Below the pieces are notes generated by a model. It did no database searches. It had not been told where the DNA came from and saw only the letters and a program-made list of their open reading frames with translations. A stretch of 64,000 nucleotides of DNA. Origin: Streptomyces sp. JB150. Lineage in GTDB: Bacteria; Actinomycetota; Actinomycetes; Streptomycetales; Streptomycetaceae. Where the stretch lies: assembly GCF_011193355.1 (NCBI RefSeq), contig NZ_CP049780.1, positions 1,161,582 through 1,225,581 of the forward strand. Reading direction: 5' to 3'. Every line of letters begins with the position of its first letter. Position 1 is the stretch's first letter. The position numbers were made by a program, and so were the translations under genes. Positions 51,226-61,477 of the stretch are shown here, piece after piece.

Positions 51226-52206
51226 TTACTTCTCCTCGGTACGGGCGGTCTGGGTGGTGGCGGGCTCGTTGCCGCCCAGCAGCAGGTACAGCACGGCCAT
51301 CCGGATGGAGACGCCGTTGGCGACCTGCTCGACGACGGTGCAGCGGTCGGAGTCGGCGACCTCGGCGGTGATCTCCATGCCGCGGACCATGGGGCCGGGG
51401 TGCATCACGATGGCGTGCTCGGGCATCTTCGCCATGCGGTCGCCGTCGAGGCCGTAGCGGCGCGCGTACTCGCGCTCGGTGGGGAAGAACGCGGCGTTCA
51501 TCCGCTCGCGCTGCACCCGCAGCATCATCACCGCGTCGGACTTCGGCAGGGTGGAGTCGAGGTCGTACGACACCTCGCAGGGCCAGGTCTCGACGCCGAC
51601 CGGCAGCAGGGTGGGCGGGGCGACGAGGGTGACCTCGGCGCCGAGGGTGTGCAGCAGGTCGACGTTGGAGCGGGCGACCCGGCTGTGCAGCACGTCGCCG
51701 ACGATCGTGACGCGCCTGCCGGACAGGTCCTGGCCGAGCCCGGCGTCCTTGCCGACCAGGCGGCGGCGCATGGTGAACGCGTCGAGCAGGGCCTGCGTGG
51801 GGTGCTGGTGGGTGCCGTCGCCGGCGTTGATGACGACCGCGTCGATCCAGCCGGAGTTGGCGAGGCGGTACGGCGCTCCGGAGGCCCCGTGCCGGATGAC
51901 GACGGCGTCGACGCCCATGGCCTCCAGGGTCTGGGCGGTGTCCTTCAGGGACTCGCCCTTGGAGACGCTGGAGCCCTTGGCGGAGAAGTTGATGACGTCC
52001 GCGGACAGCCGCTTCTCGGCGGCCTCGAAGGAGATCCGGGTGCGGGTGGAGTCCTCGAAGAAGAGGTTGACGATCGTGCGGCCGCGCAGGGTCGGCAGCT
52101 TCTTGATCGGCCGGTCGGCCACGCGGGCCATCTCCTCGGCGGTGTCGAGGATCAGGACGGCGTCGTCGCGGGTGAGGTCGGCGGCCGAGATGAGATGACG
52201 CTGCAT
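51226..52206 (-). CDS. pyrB: Aspartate carbamoyltransferase catalytic subunit
   Basis: A 326-residue ATCase catalytic chain. Carbamoyl-phosphate binding motif [13 protein letters not shown] near residue 50, then [14 protein letters not shown] in the middle. No pyrI regulatory gene is nearby, so it is probably an unregulated trimer or a complex with PyrC. It lies 110 bp downstream of pyrR. Confidence 0.96.
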   Translation of the reverse strand: MQRHLISAADLTRDDAVLILDTAEEMARVADRPIKKLPTLRGRTIVNLFFEDSTRTRISFEAAEKRLSADVINFSAKGSSVSKGESLKDTAQTLEAMGVDAVVIRHGASGAPYRLANSGWIDAVVINAGDGTHQHPTQALLDAFTMRRRLVGKDAGLGQDLSGRRVTIVGDVLHSRVARSNVDLLHTLGAEVTLVAPPTLLPVGVETWPCEVSYDLDSTLPKSDAVMMLRVQRERMNAAFFPTEREYARRYGLDGDRMAKMPEHAIVMHPGPMVRGMEITAEVADSDRCTVVEQVANGVSIRMAVLYLLLGGNEPATTQTARTEEK

Positions 52207-52316
52207 CTGTCAGGCTCCGTAAGGAAGTTCATTCGGGAGGTTTCGGGCAAGCCGGTGCACGGTCGGGCGCGGGTGCCGGTGCGGGCACGCCGAAGACGGG
52301 CCGTACGCCCGGTCTG

Positions 52317-52886
52317 CTACTGGTCGGCCTTGGCGCCGAGCAGCACGGTGTCGCGACCGTCCTCCTCGGCGAGCTGGACCTTGACCGTCTCCCGCAGCGA
52401 CGTGGGGAGGTTCTTGCCGACGTAGTCGGCGCGGATGGGCAGTTCGCGGTGGCCGCGGTCGACGAGGACCGCGAGCTGGACCGCGCGGGGGCGCCCGATG
52501 TCGTTCAGGGCGTCGAGGGCGGCGCGGATGGTGCGGCCGGAGAAGAGGACGTCGTCGACGAGGACGACCAGCTTGCCGTCGATGCCGTCACCGGGGATCT
52601 CGGTGCGGGCCAGCGCGCGCGGCGGGTGCATGCGCAGGTCGTCGCGGTACATGGTGATGTCCAGCGAGCCGCACGGGACCTTGCGCTCGGTGATCTGCTC
52701 GAGCTTGGCGGCCAGCCGCTGGGCGAGGAAGACGCCCCGGGTCGGAATGCCGAGGAGCACCACGTCGTCGGCGCCCTTGGCGCGCTCGACGATCTCGTGG
52801 GCGATGCGGGTCAGCACCCGCGCGATGTCAGGGCCTTCGAGAACGGGCCTGGCGTCGGACGCTTGCGCGTTCGCTTGCGTGTCCAT
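52317..52886 (-). CDS. pyrR: PyrR bifunctional pyr operon regulator/uracil phosphoribosyltransferase
   Basis: A 189-residue PyrR. The PRPP-binding motif [21 protein letters not shown] lies near residue 107. In gram-positives it binds pyr mRNA in response to UMP/UTP; in mycobacteria it works at the translation-initiation level. It is the first gene of the pyr operon. AAGGAGG precedes the ATG with 10-base spacing, and the leader (52887-52960) carries a direct repeat AGGTCCGT around this site, a possible PyrR target. No classical attenuator terminator was seen. Confidence 0.94.
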   Translation of the reverse strand: MDTQANAQASDARPVLEGPDIARVLTRIAHEIVERAKGADDVVLLGIPTRGVFLAQRLAAKLEQITERKVPCGSLDITMYRDDLRMHPPRALARTEIPGDGIDGKLVVLVDDVLFSGRTIRAALDALNDIGRPRAVQLAVLVDRGHRELPIRADYVGKNLPTSLRETVKVQLAEEDGRDTVLLGAKADQ

Positions 52887-53163
52887 ACGAAACGGACCTC
52901 CTTCTCCGCCTCACGGGACGGACCTTAAAGGACGTCGGGATTGCGCCACCCACGGTATCAGGTCCCGCAGACACTCCGGAGACACCCCCTCGATCACCCT
53001 CGGATTCACCCGATCGGCCCAACCGGGTGCCGATACCACGGAAGAGTCGGTGTGGACCATTCGGCTTGACGCAGAAGAGTCACGCTGCGTAACCTCACAG
53101 TGAGTTACCAACCGCGCGGCGGGGATCACGCCAGTCGCGTCGACACAGTGTCCGGGGAGCTAT
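52887..53163. other. Divergent pyrR-bldD regulatory region
   Basis: This 277-bp stretch lies between the pyr operon and bldD. It contains the pyrR leader on one side and the bldD promoter with its operator on the other. No gene is present. Confidence 0.7.
53066..53109 (+). promoter_or_regulatory. bldD: bldD promoter with autoregulatory inverted repeat
   Basis: TTGACG (53066-53071) is followed after an 18-bp spacer by TAACCT (53090-53095). Overlapping the -10 is an inverted repeat around GTAACCTCACAGTGAGTTACC (in two halves, 53089-53109, one bulge), which contains CTCAC-A-GTGAG and AGTGA-N-TTACC. BldD is known to repress its own gene through AGTGA(N)TCACC-type sites at this position. Confidence 0.8.
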
Positions 53164-53667
53164 ATGTCCAGCGAATACGCCAAACAGCTCGGGGCCAAGC
53201 TCCGGGCCATCCGCACCCAGCAGGGCCTTTCCCTCCACGGTGTCGAGGAGAAGTCCCAGGGCCGCTGGAAGGCCGTGGTGGTCGGGTCCTACGAGCGTGG
53301 CGACCGCGCCGTGACCGTGCAGCGCCTTGCCGAGCTGGCGGATTTCTACGGCGTTCCCGTGCAGGAGCTGCTTCCGGGCACGACGCCGGGCGGCGCCGCC
53401 GAGCCGCCGCCGAAGCTGGTCCTGGACCTGGAGCGGCTCGCCACCGTCCCGGCCGAGAAGGCGGGCCCGCTGCAGCGGTACGCGGCGACGATCCAGTCCC
53501 AGCGCGGTGACTACAACGGCAAGGTGCTCTCGATCCGCCAGGACGACCTGCGCACACTCGCCGTCATCTACGACCAGTCGCCCTCGGTCCTCACCGAGCA
53601 GCTGATCAGCTGGGGCGTGCTGGACGCGGACGCGCGCCGCGCGGTGGCCACCCACGAGGAGGGCTGA
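53164..53667 (+). CDS. bldD: Developmental master regulator BldD
   Basis: A 167-residue DNA-binding protein. An XRE-type HTH (about residues 8-65) is followed by a linker and the C-terminal cyclic-di-GMP-binding domain. The binding signature RGD-X8-RQDD is complete at R114/D116 and R125/D128. Tetrameric c-di-GMP links two BldD monomers and lets them repress sporulation genes during vegetative growth. The length and sequence are those of known Streptomyces BldD. GGGGAG precedes the ATG. Own terminator downstream. Confidence 0.98.
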   Translation: MSSEYAKQLGAKLRAIRTQQGLSLHGVEEKSQGRWKAVVVGSYERGDRAVTVQRLAELADFYGVPVQELLPGTTPGGAAEPPPKLVLDLERLATVPAEKAGPLQRYAATIQSQRGDYNGKVLSIRQDDLRTLAVIYDQSPSVLTEQLISWGVLDADARRAVATHEEG

Positions 53668-53693
53668 CCGCTCCGCAGCGTCAGCAGAAACGT

Positions 53694-53739
53694 GCCGCCG
53701 GGGTGGCCGGAACCCAACGGGTCCGGCCACCCCGGCGGC
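53694..53739 (+). terminator. bldD terminator
   Basis: A 17-bp perfect stem (53694-53710 with 53723-53739), whose loop itself contains a 4-bp helix, begins about 27 bp past the bldD stop and is followed by TTTC. Confidence 0.88.
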
Positions 53740-53830
53740 TTTCAGCAGCCGTCCACGCTCCTCCGCGCCGTCTCACGGGCCTCCCCCACTCCTGCGGGCT
53801 CCGAGCGCCCCAGCCGCGCGACACGAGCCT

Positions 53831-53906
53831 GAGCGCACCACAACGCGCGCCAGACGCACCACAACGCGCCCCTGGGCGCACGACTAGGCGCCCCAGCCGC
53901 ACGACA
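53831..53906. repeat. Imperfect repeats CGCACCACAACGCGC between bldD and nusB
   Basis: About three imperfect copies of a 23-24-bp unit built around CGCACCACAACGCGC and CGCACGAC lie between the bldD and nusB terminators. No gene. Confidence 0.55.
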
Positions 53907-53950
53907 ACGCCCGAGGGCCCGCAGCGGATGTGCTGCGGGCCCTCGGGCGT
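53907..53950 (-). terminator. nusB/efp operon terminator
   Basis: A 19-bp perfect stem (53907-53925 with 53932-53950) and 6-base loop lie 11 bp past the nusB stop, probably effective for both strands. Confidence 0.88.
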
Positions 53951-53960
53951 CTTGGGTCGC

Positions 53961-54395
53961 TCAGGCCTCGTCGCGGCGCAGCGAGGGCTTGAGCTCCTTC
54001 AGCCGGCCGAGCAGTCCGTTGACGAACGAGGGCGACTCGTCCGTGGAGAACTCCTTCGCCAGCTGCACCATCTCGTCGAGCACGACGGCGTCCGGGGTCT
54101 CGTCGACCCAGATCAGCTCGTACGCGCCGAGACGCAGGATGTTGCGGTCGACGACCGGCATCCGGTCGAGCGTCCAGCCGACGGAGTACTGCGAGATCAG
54201 CTCGTCGATCCGCTTCGCGTGTTCCGCGTAGCCCTCGACCAGCTGCATCGTGTACTCGCTCACCGGCGGCTGCCGGGTGTCGGCCCGGGAGAGCCGGATC
54301 CAGTCCGCGAGAACGGTCAGGACGTCGGCGCCGCGCTGGTCGCCCTCGAAGAGGATCTGGAAGGCGCGCTTGCGGGCCGTGTTGCGGGCGGCCAC
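53961..54395 (-). CDS. nusB: Transcription antitermination factor NusB
   Basis: A 144-residue all-helical NusB (AARNTARKRAFQILFEGDQRG at the start; LRLGAYELIWVDETPDAVVLDEMVQLAKEF; FVNGLLGRL at the end). It helps rRNA antitermination and processing with NusE/S10. The gene follows efp with a 2-bp gap and begins with GTG, consistent with coupling. Conserved efp-nusB arrangement. Confidence 0.95.
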   Translation of the reverse strand: MAARNTARKRAFQILFEGDQRGADVLTVLADWIRLSRADTRQPPVSEYTMQLVEGYAEHAKRIDELISQYSVGWTLDRMPVVDRNILRLGAYELIWVDETPDAVVLDEMVQLAKEFSTDESPSFVNGLLGRLKELKPSLRRDEA

Positions 54396-54397
54396 GG

Positions 54398-54964
54398 TTA
54401 GCTGTTCACCCGGCCGAGGTAGTCGCTGGTGCGGGTGTCGACCTTGATCTTCTCACCGGTGGTGATGAAGAGCGGGACCTGGATCTGGTGGCCGGTCTCC
54501 AGGGTGGCGGGCTTGGTGCCACCGGTGGAGCGGTCGCCCTGGACGCCCGGCTCCGTCTCGGCGACGGTCAGCTCGACGGCGGCCGGCAGCTCGACGAAGA
54601 GCACCTCGCCCTCGTGCTGGGCGACGGTGGCCTCGAAGCCCTCGATCAGGAAGTTGGCGGCGTCGCCGACGACCTTCTTGTCGATGTGGAGCTGGTCGTA
54701 GGTCTCCATGTCCATGAAGACGAAGTAGTCGCCGTCCATGTACGAGAACTGCATGTCGCGCTTGTCGACAGTGGCCGTCTCGACCTTGACGCCGGCGTTG
54801 AAGGTCTTGTCGACGACCTTGCCGGAGAGCACGTTCTTGAGCTTGGTGCGCACGAAGGCCGGGCCCTTGCCGGGCTTGACGTGCTGGAACTCGACGACGG
54901 ACCAGAGCTGGCCGCCTTCGAGCTTGAGCACCATGCCGTTCTTGAGGTCGTTCGTGGAAGCCAC
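54398..54964 (-). CDS. efp: Elongation factor P
   Basis: A 188-residue EF-P, relieving ribosome stalling at polyproline. Three OB-like domains. The tip loop reads [12 protein letters not shown], the palindromic PGKGP type of actinobacteria in which the lysine is reported to work without modification. [21 protein letters not shown] is near the end. GTG at 54964 with AGGAG upstream; the longer open frame is not supported. It lies between the PepQ-like gene and nusB. Confidence 0.96.
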   Translation of the reverse strand: MASTNDLKNGMVLKLEGGQLWSVVEFQHVKPGKGPAFVRTKLKNVLSGKVVDKTFNAGVKVETATVDKRDMQFSYMDGDYFVFMDMETYDQLHIDKKVVGDAANFLIEGFEATVAQHEGEVLFVELPAAVELTVAETEPGVQGDRSTGGTKPATLETGHQIQVPLFITTGEKIKVDTRTSDYLGRVNS

Positions 54965-55016
54965 GGTTGCGGAATCTCCTGGACTGACGTGGACGACCCC
55001 GGGGGCACGCACCTGC

Positions 55017-56123
55017 CTATAGTGCGAGCAGCTCCTTGGTCGTAATGGTGAGTAGCTCGGGTCCGCCGTCCGCCTCGGGGCGGACGACGAGCGTGTCATC
55101 GATCCGGACGCCGCCCCGTCCCGGGAGGTGGACCCCAGGTTCGACGGTGACCGGCACGCAAGCGTCCAGTTTACCCATGGCCGCGGGAGCCAACTGCGGG
55201 TCCTCGTCGATTTCGAGTCCGACGCCGTGCCCGGTCAGCGGAGGCAGCGCTTCCCCATGGCCCGCCGAGTCCAGCACCTGCCGGGCCGCGCGGTCCACGT
55301 CCCGGCAGGCGGCGCCGGGCGCCAGGGACTCACGGCCGGCCCGCTGCGCGGCGAAGACCAGGTCGTACAGCTCGATCTGCCAGTCGGCGGGCGAGGTCCC
55401 GATGACGAAGGTACGGCCGATCTCGCAGCGGTAGCCGCGGTAGGTCGCGCCCAGGCAGACGGAGAGGAAGTCGCCCTCCTCGACCCGCCGGTCCGTGGGC
55501 CGGTGCCCGCGGCGGCCGGAGTTCGGGCCGGTGCCCACGGAGGTGGGGAAGGCGGGGCCGTCGGCGCCGTGGTCGACGAGGCGCCGCTCCAGCTCCAGGG
55601 CGAGATGGCGTTCGGTCCGGCCGACCAGGATCGATTCGAGCAGCTCACCGAGGGCCTGGTCGGCGATCTCGGCGCCGATCCGCAGGCAGGAGATCTCCTC
55701 TTCGTCCTTCACCACTCTCAGCTGCTCGACCACGCCGCCCAGGTCGGCCAGGCGCAGCCGGGGCGCGACCGAGGCGATGGCCCGATGCCGGGCGACGGTG
55801 AGGTGGTGTTCCTCGACGGCGAGGGAGTCGGCGCCCTGGCCCGCGGCGAGACCGGCGGCGGCGACGGCGGGGTCGCCGGCGGAGCCGGTCAGGACGTGCA
55901 CCCGCACCGCCTCGTCGAGGCGGCCGTCGGCGGGGCGGTCCTCCGGCGGGGCCGCGCACACCAGGAGGTCGTCGCGCTTGCCCAGCAGCAGGACGGCACC
56001 GTGGGGTGCCGCGCCCGCGAGGTAGCGCACGTTGGCGGGACGGGAGACGAGCGCGGCGGCACTGCCGCTGGCACTACTGCATTCCCTCAGCCGCGCTCGG
56101 CGGGTCGCGTACACCTCTGACAT
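55017..56123 (-). CDS. M24 (Xaa-Pro dipeptidase-like) protein with altered metal ligands
   Basis: A 368-residue pita-bread-fold protein of the PepQ/aminopeptidase P family. An N-terminal creatinase-like domain (about 1-140) precedes the M24 domain (145-360). Of the five metal ligands expected (D, D, H, E, E), only His299 and Glu328 match. The first Asp is Cys223 ([11 protein letters not shown]), the second is Glu234 (CEIGRTF) and the last Glu is Asp342 ([10 protein letters not shown]). The usual dinuclear site is therefore probably lost or changed. It lies 52 bp upstream of efp on the same strand, a conserved actinobacterial pepQ-efp-nusB order. Confidence 0.85.
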   Translation of the reverse strand: MSEVYATRRARLRECSSASGSAAALVSRPANVRYLAGAAPHGAVLLLGKRDDLLVCAAPPEDRPADGRLDEAVRVHVLTGSAGDPAVAAAGLAAGQGADSLAVEEHHLTVARHRAIASVAPRLRLADLGGVVEQLRVVKDEEEISCLRIGAEIADQALGELLESILVGRTERHLALELERRLVDHGADGPAFPTSVGTGPNSGRRGHRPTDRRVEEGDFLSVCLGATYRGYRCEIGRTFVIGTSPADWQIELYDLVFAAQRAGRESLAPGAACRDVDRAARQVLDSAGHGEALPPLTGHGVGLEIDEDPQLAPAAMGKLDACVPVTVEPGVHLPGRGGVRIDDTLVVRPEADGGPELLTITTKELLAL

Positions 56124-56365
56124 GAGACGAGCGTAGGAGCCCTGGGCGTTTTGTGCCGGTTGGGGCGGTGCCGTTCGGGCTAGCGCCGTGGTGTGAGGGG
56201 TGGTGTGCGTGTTGCGGGTCCGTGGCGAGCCTGGTGCGAGTCGGTGGCGATCCTGGTGCGGGTCCCTGGCGAGGCTGGAGTGGGTCCGTGCCGAACCGGG
56301 AGTGGGCCGTGGTGCCTCACCGCGCGGTTCCCGGCGCCCTCGACGGCGGGGTCACTCCCCCGCGT
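56124..56365. other. Intergenic region with a 22-bp minisatellite
   Basis: This 242-bp stretch lies between the PepQ-like gene start and the stop of the P-loop gene. Apart from the tandem repeats at 56214-56312 no promoter, hairpin or gene was recognised. Confidence 0.6.
56214..56312. repeat. 22-bp tandem repeat, about 4.5 copies
   Basis: Units at 56214-56235, 56236-56257, 56258-56279 and 56280-56301, plus a partial fifth, follow the pattern GYGGGTCCGTGGCGAxCCTGGT. The first three are closest. The period of 22 bp equals two helical turns. Confidence 0.8.
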
Positions 56366-57436
56366 TCACCATGTGGGCGGACTGGCGATCGCCCGGGCCA
56401 GGACCTCGTCCAGGACGCGGGCCGTGCCGGGGACGTCGAGCTGGGAGTTGTCGATGATCGGCAGGCCCGAGCCGTACCAGCCGGCCATGCGGCCGTGGAT
56501 GCGGGCGACCTCCTCGTCGGTGAGGCGGCGGTTGCCGGTGCGCTCGGCGTTGCGCTCCAGCACGATGTCGAGGCCCGGGAGCAGGACGACGGGGAGCAGT
56601 CCGGGGCCGACGTGCCGCTTCCAGCCGCCGAGGCCGACCACCGGGCGGTCGGGGAAGACGGCGTCGTCGAGGATGCAGGAGATGCCGTTGGCCAGGAAGT
56701 TGCGCGCGGCGAAGCCACAGGTGCGGCGGGCCAGGCGGTACTGAGCCTCCGAGTTGTCGTTCCATCCGGACTGCGGGTCGGCGAAGCCGGAGCGGACCCA
56801 TTCACGGACGTCGTCGAGGCTGATGTGGGCGGTGGGCACCCGGCGGTGGTCCGCCCAGTACTTGGCGACGCTGGTCTTGCCCGCGCCGGCCGGGCCGATC
56901 AGCAGCACCGCGAGGGTGGCGGTGGCCGGGTCGGGCACCGGGGCGGCCGGCGCCGGCGTGGCACCGGGGGATGCCACCGGGCCGCCGGGCGGCAGCGGGA
57001 CGTGCCCGGTCACCTCCGTGCCCTGCGGCGGCACCGCGGGGTGCGCGGCCGGCGCTCCGGTGTAGCCCGGGGGCTGCGGCGGAGGTACGGGGGCGGATCC
57101 CCGCGGCACGGGGGCGGGACCGTGATGCGCGGGGGCAGGACCCAGGGGCGCGGCCGGGCTCTGCGGTGCGGCCGGACCGTGGTGCGGGACCGGTCCCTGG
57201 TACGGAGGGGGACCCTGGTGCGCAGCGGGACCCGTGTGCGGTGCCTGACCCGCGTGCGGTGCCTGACCCGCGTGCGGGACCGAGCCGTGGTGCGGGACCG
57301 GTCCCTGGTGCGGGGCAGGGTGGTGCCGGCCCGCCTGGTGCGGGTCCGGGTGCTGTGCGGCCGGCGACCAGCCGGCGGCCGGACCGTGCCCCGGCTGGTG
57401 GGGCGGCGGCAGCGGAGACCCCACTGCGTGCTGCAT
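56366..57436 (-). CDS. P-loop kinase with long His/Pro-rich disordered N-terminus
   Basis: A 356-residue protein. Residues 1-170 are low complexity (Pro, His, Gly, Ala, Gln; PHHGPVPH and HAGQAPH repeats) and predicted disordered. Residues 175-356 form a P-loop nucleoside/zeta-toxin-like kinase domain: Walker A GPAGAGKTS at 181-189, ISLDDVREWVR, DDAVFPDR, then IDNSQLDVPGTARVLDEVL. The fold suggests phosphorylation of a small molecule or sugar nucleotide; substrate unknown. ATG at 57436 with GGAG at 10 bases. It is oriented with the aro genes but lies after the aroB terminator. A conserved streptomycete protein of unknown role. Confidence 0.8.
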   Translation of the reverse strand: MQHAVGSPLPPPHQPGHGPAAGWSPAAQHPDPHQAGRHHPAPHQGPVPHHGSVPHAGQAPHAGQAPHTGPAAHQGPPPYQGPVPHHGPAAPQSPAAPLGPAPAHHGPAPVPRGSAPVPPPQPPGYTGAPAAHPAVPPQGTEVTGHVPLPPGGPVASPGATPAPAAPVPDPATATLAVLLIGPAGAGKTSVAKYWADHRRVPTAHISLDDVREWVRSGFADPQSGWNDNSEAQYRLARRTCGFAARNFLANGISCILDDAVFPDRPVVGLGGWKRHVGPGLLPVVLLPGLDIVLERNAERTGNRRLTDEEVARIHGRMAGWYGSGLPIIDNSQLDVPGTARVLDEVLARAIASPPTW

Positions 57437-57511
57437 CCGGTGCCACTCCGTCTCGTCTTTCAGGGCTGTCGGCGCTGGCAGCGGGCCCGGCCCGCTCCCT
57501 ACCGAACGGTA

Positions 57512-57549
57512 CCGCCCCCGGCCGTCGTTTGGTGAACGGCCGGGGGCGG
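57512..57549 (-). terminator. aroB terminator
   Basis: A perfect 14-bp stem (57512-57525 with 57536-57549) and 10-base loop lie about 55 bp past the aroB stop. Confidence 0.8.
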
Positions 57550-57602
57550 CCCGAAGTGCCCATCGCCACAAGCGAATCGGGCGGAAGGGGTCCCCGTGGG
57601 AC

Positions 57603-60390
<2,788 letters not shown>

Positions 60391-60643
60391 CGGTGCTCCT
60401 CTGTGCTCGCGCCCCGGAACTGCCTGCCGACGCCCATTCTCGCGTACGGCGGTGGCGCGACCGGGGTGCGCGGCCCTGGCCCGCCGCCTCCGATCCTCCC
60501 ATGCCGCGGCGGCTGCCCCATCGGCCGGTCCACCCAGCGGACCGGACGGGGTCGGAAATGAGCCATGCGGAGCGCCTGCAGGACCACGACGACGAGCCGC
60601 GCCCCGTGGTACGGCAGGGCACGGCCGGGAGACACCCCAGGCG

Positions 60644-61477
60644 CTAGCGCCGGCGCTCCGCGAGGGCGCGCTCGCCCGCGCGGCGCATGGCGGCGACGGG
60701 GGCCGGTGCGCGACCCGTCATCTGTTCCACCTGGAGGACCGCCTGGTGGACGAGGAGGTCGAGTCCGCTGACCACGGCGCCACCGTAGGCGGACCAGCGG
60801 GCCGCGAGCATGGTCGGCCACGGGTCGTACAGCACGTCGAAGAGGGCGGCGGGCCGCTCGGGGACGGCGGCGGCCAGGGCGTCGGTGGCGCCCGCCGGGG
60901 TGGTGGCGATGACGAGGGGCGCGCGCAGCGCCTGCTCGGCGTCGGCCCAGTCGGCGATGCGGATCTGGACGTCCAGCCGCTCGGCCCACCTGCGCATCTC
61001 GGCCGCGCGGGCCTCGCTGCGCACGTAGACGGCGATCTCGCCGGTGCAGATCCGGGCGAGCGCGGCGAGGGCGGAGGAGGCGGTGGCGCCGGCGCCGAGG
61101 ACGGCGGCGCCGTCGACCTTGTCGATGCCGTGCTCGGCCAGGGCCGCGACCATGCCGGGAATGTCGGTGTTGTCACCGGTCCGGCGGCCGTCCTCGTGGA
61201 AGACGACGGTGTTGACGGCGTCCACCGAGGCCGCGGTCGGGCTGATCTCGTCGAGCAGCGGGATGACCGCCCGCTTCAGCGGCATGGTCACCGACAGGCC
61301 GGCCCACTCCGGTCCCAGTCCCTCCACGAAGCCCGCAAGCGCCTGCTCGTCGACCTCGAAGCGGTCGTACGTCCAGTCGGTCAGCCCCAGCTCCGCGTAG
61401 GCGGCGCGGTGCAGCACCGGGGAGAGGGAGTGGGCGATCGGCGAGCCGAGAACGGCTGCCCGGCGGGAGGGTGCCAT
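60644..61477 (-). CDS. aroE: Shikimate dehydrogenase
   Basis: A 277-residue NADP-dependent dehydrogenase (dehydroshikimate to shikimate). Motifs: [20 protein letters not shown] at the start, [13 protein letters not shown] with the catalytic lysine, and [13 protein letters not shown]. Domain order is standard. The ATG at 61477 shares its base with the mltG stop (TGATG) and has GAGGAA upstream, preferred over a GTG eight codons earlier. Confidence 0.95.
   Translation of the reverse strand: MAPSRRAAVLGSPIAHSLSPVLHRAAYAELGLTDWTYDRFEVDEQALAGFVEGLGPEWAGLSVTMPLKRAVIPLLDEISPTAASVDAVNTVVFHEDGRRTGDNTDIPGMVAALAEHGIDKVDGAAVLGAGATASSALAALARICTGEIAVYVRSEARAAEMRRWAERLDVQIRIADWADAEQALRAPLVIATTPAGATDALAAAVPERPAALFDVLYDPWPTMLAARWSAYGGAVVSGLDLLVHQAVLQVEQMTGRAPAPVAAMRRAGERALAERRR

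Noticed and set aside
56214..56312. CRISPR array
   Set aside because: The 22-bp units are directly tandem with no unique spacers and no cas genes are present.
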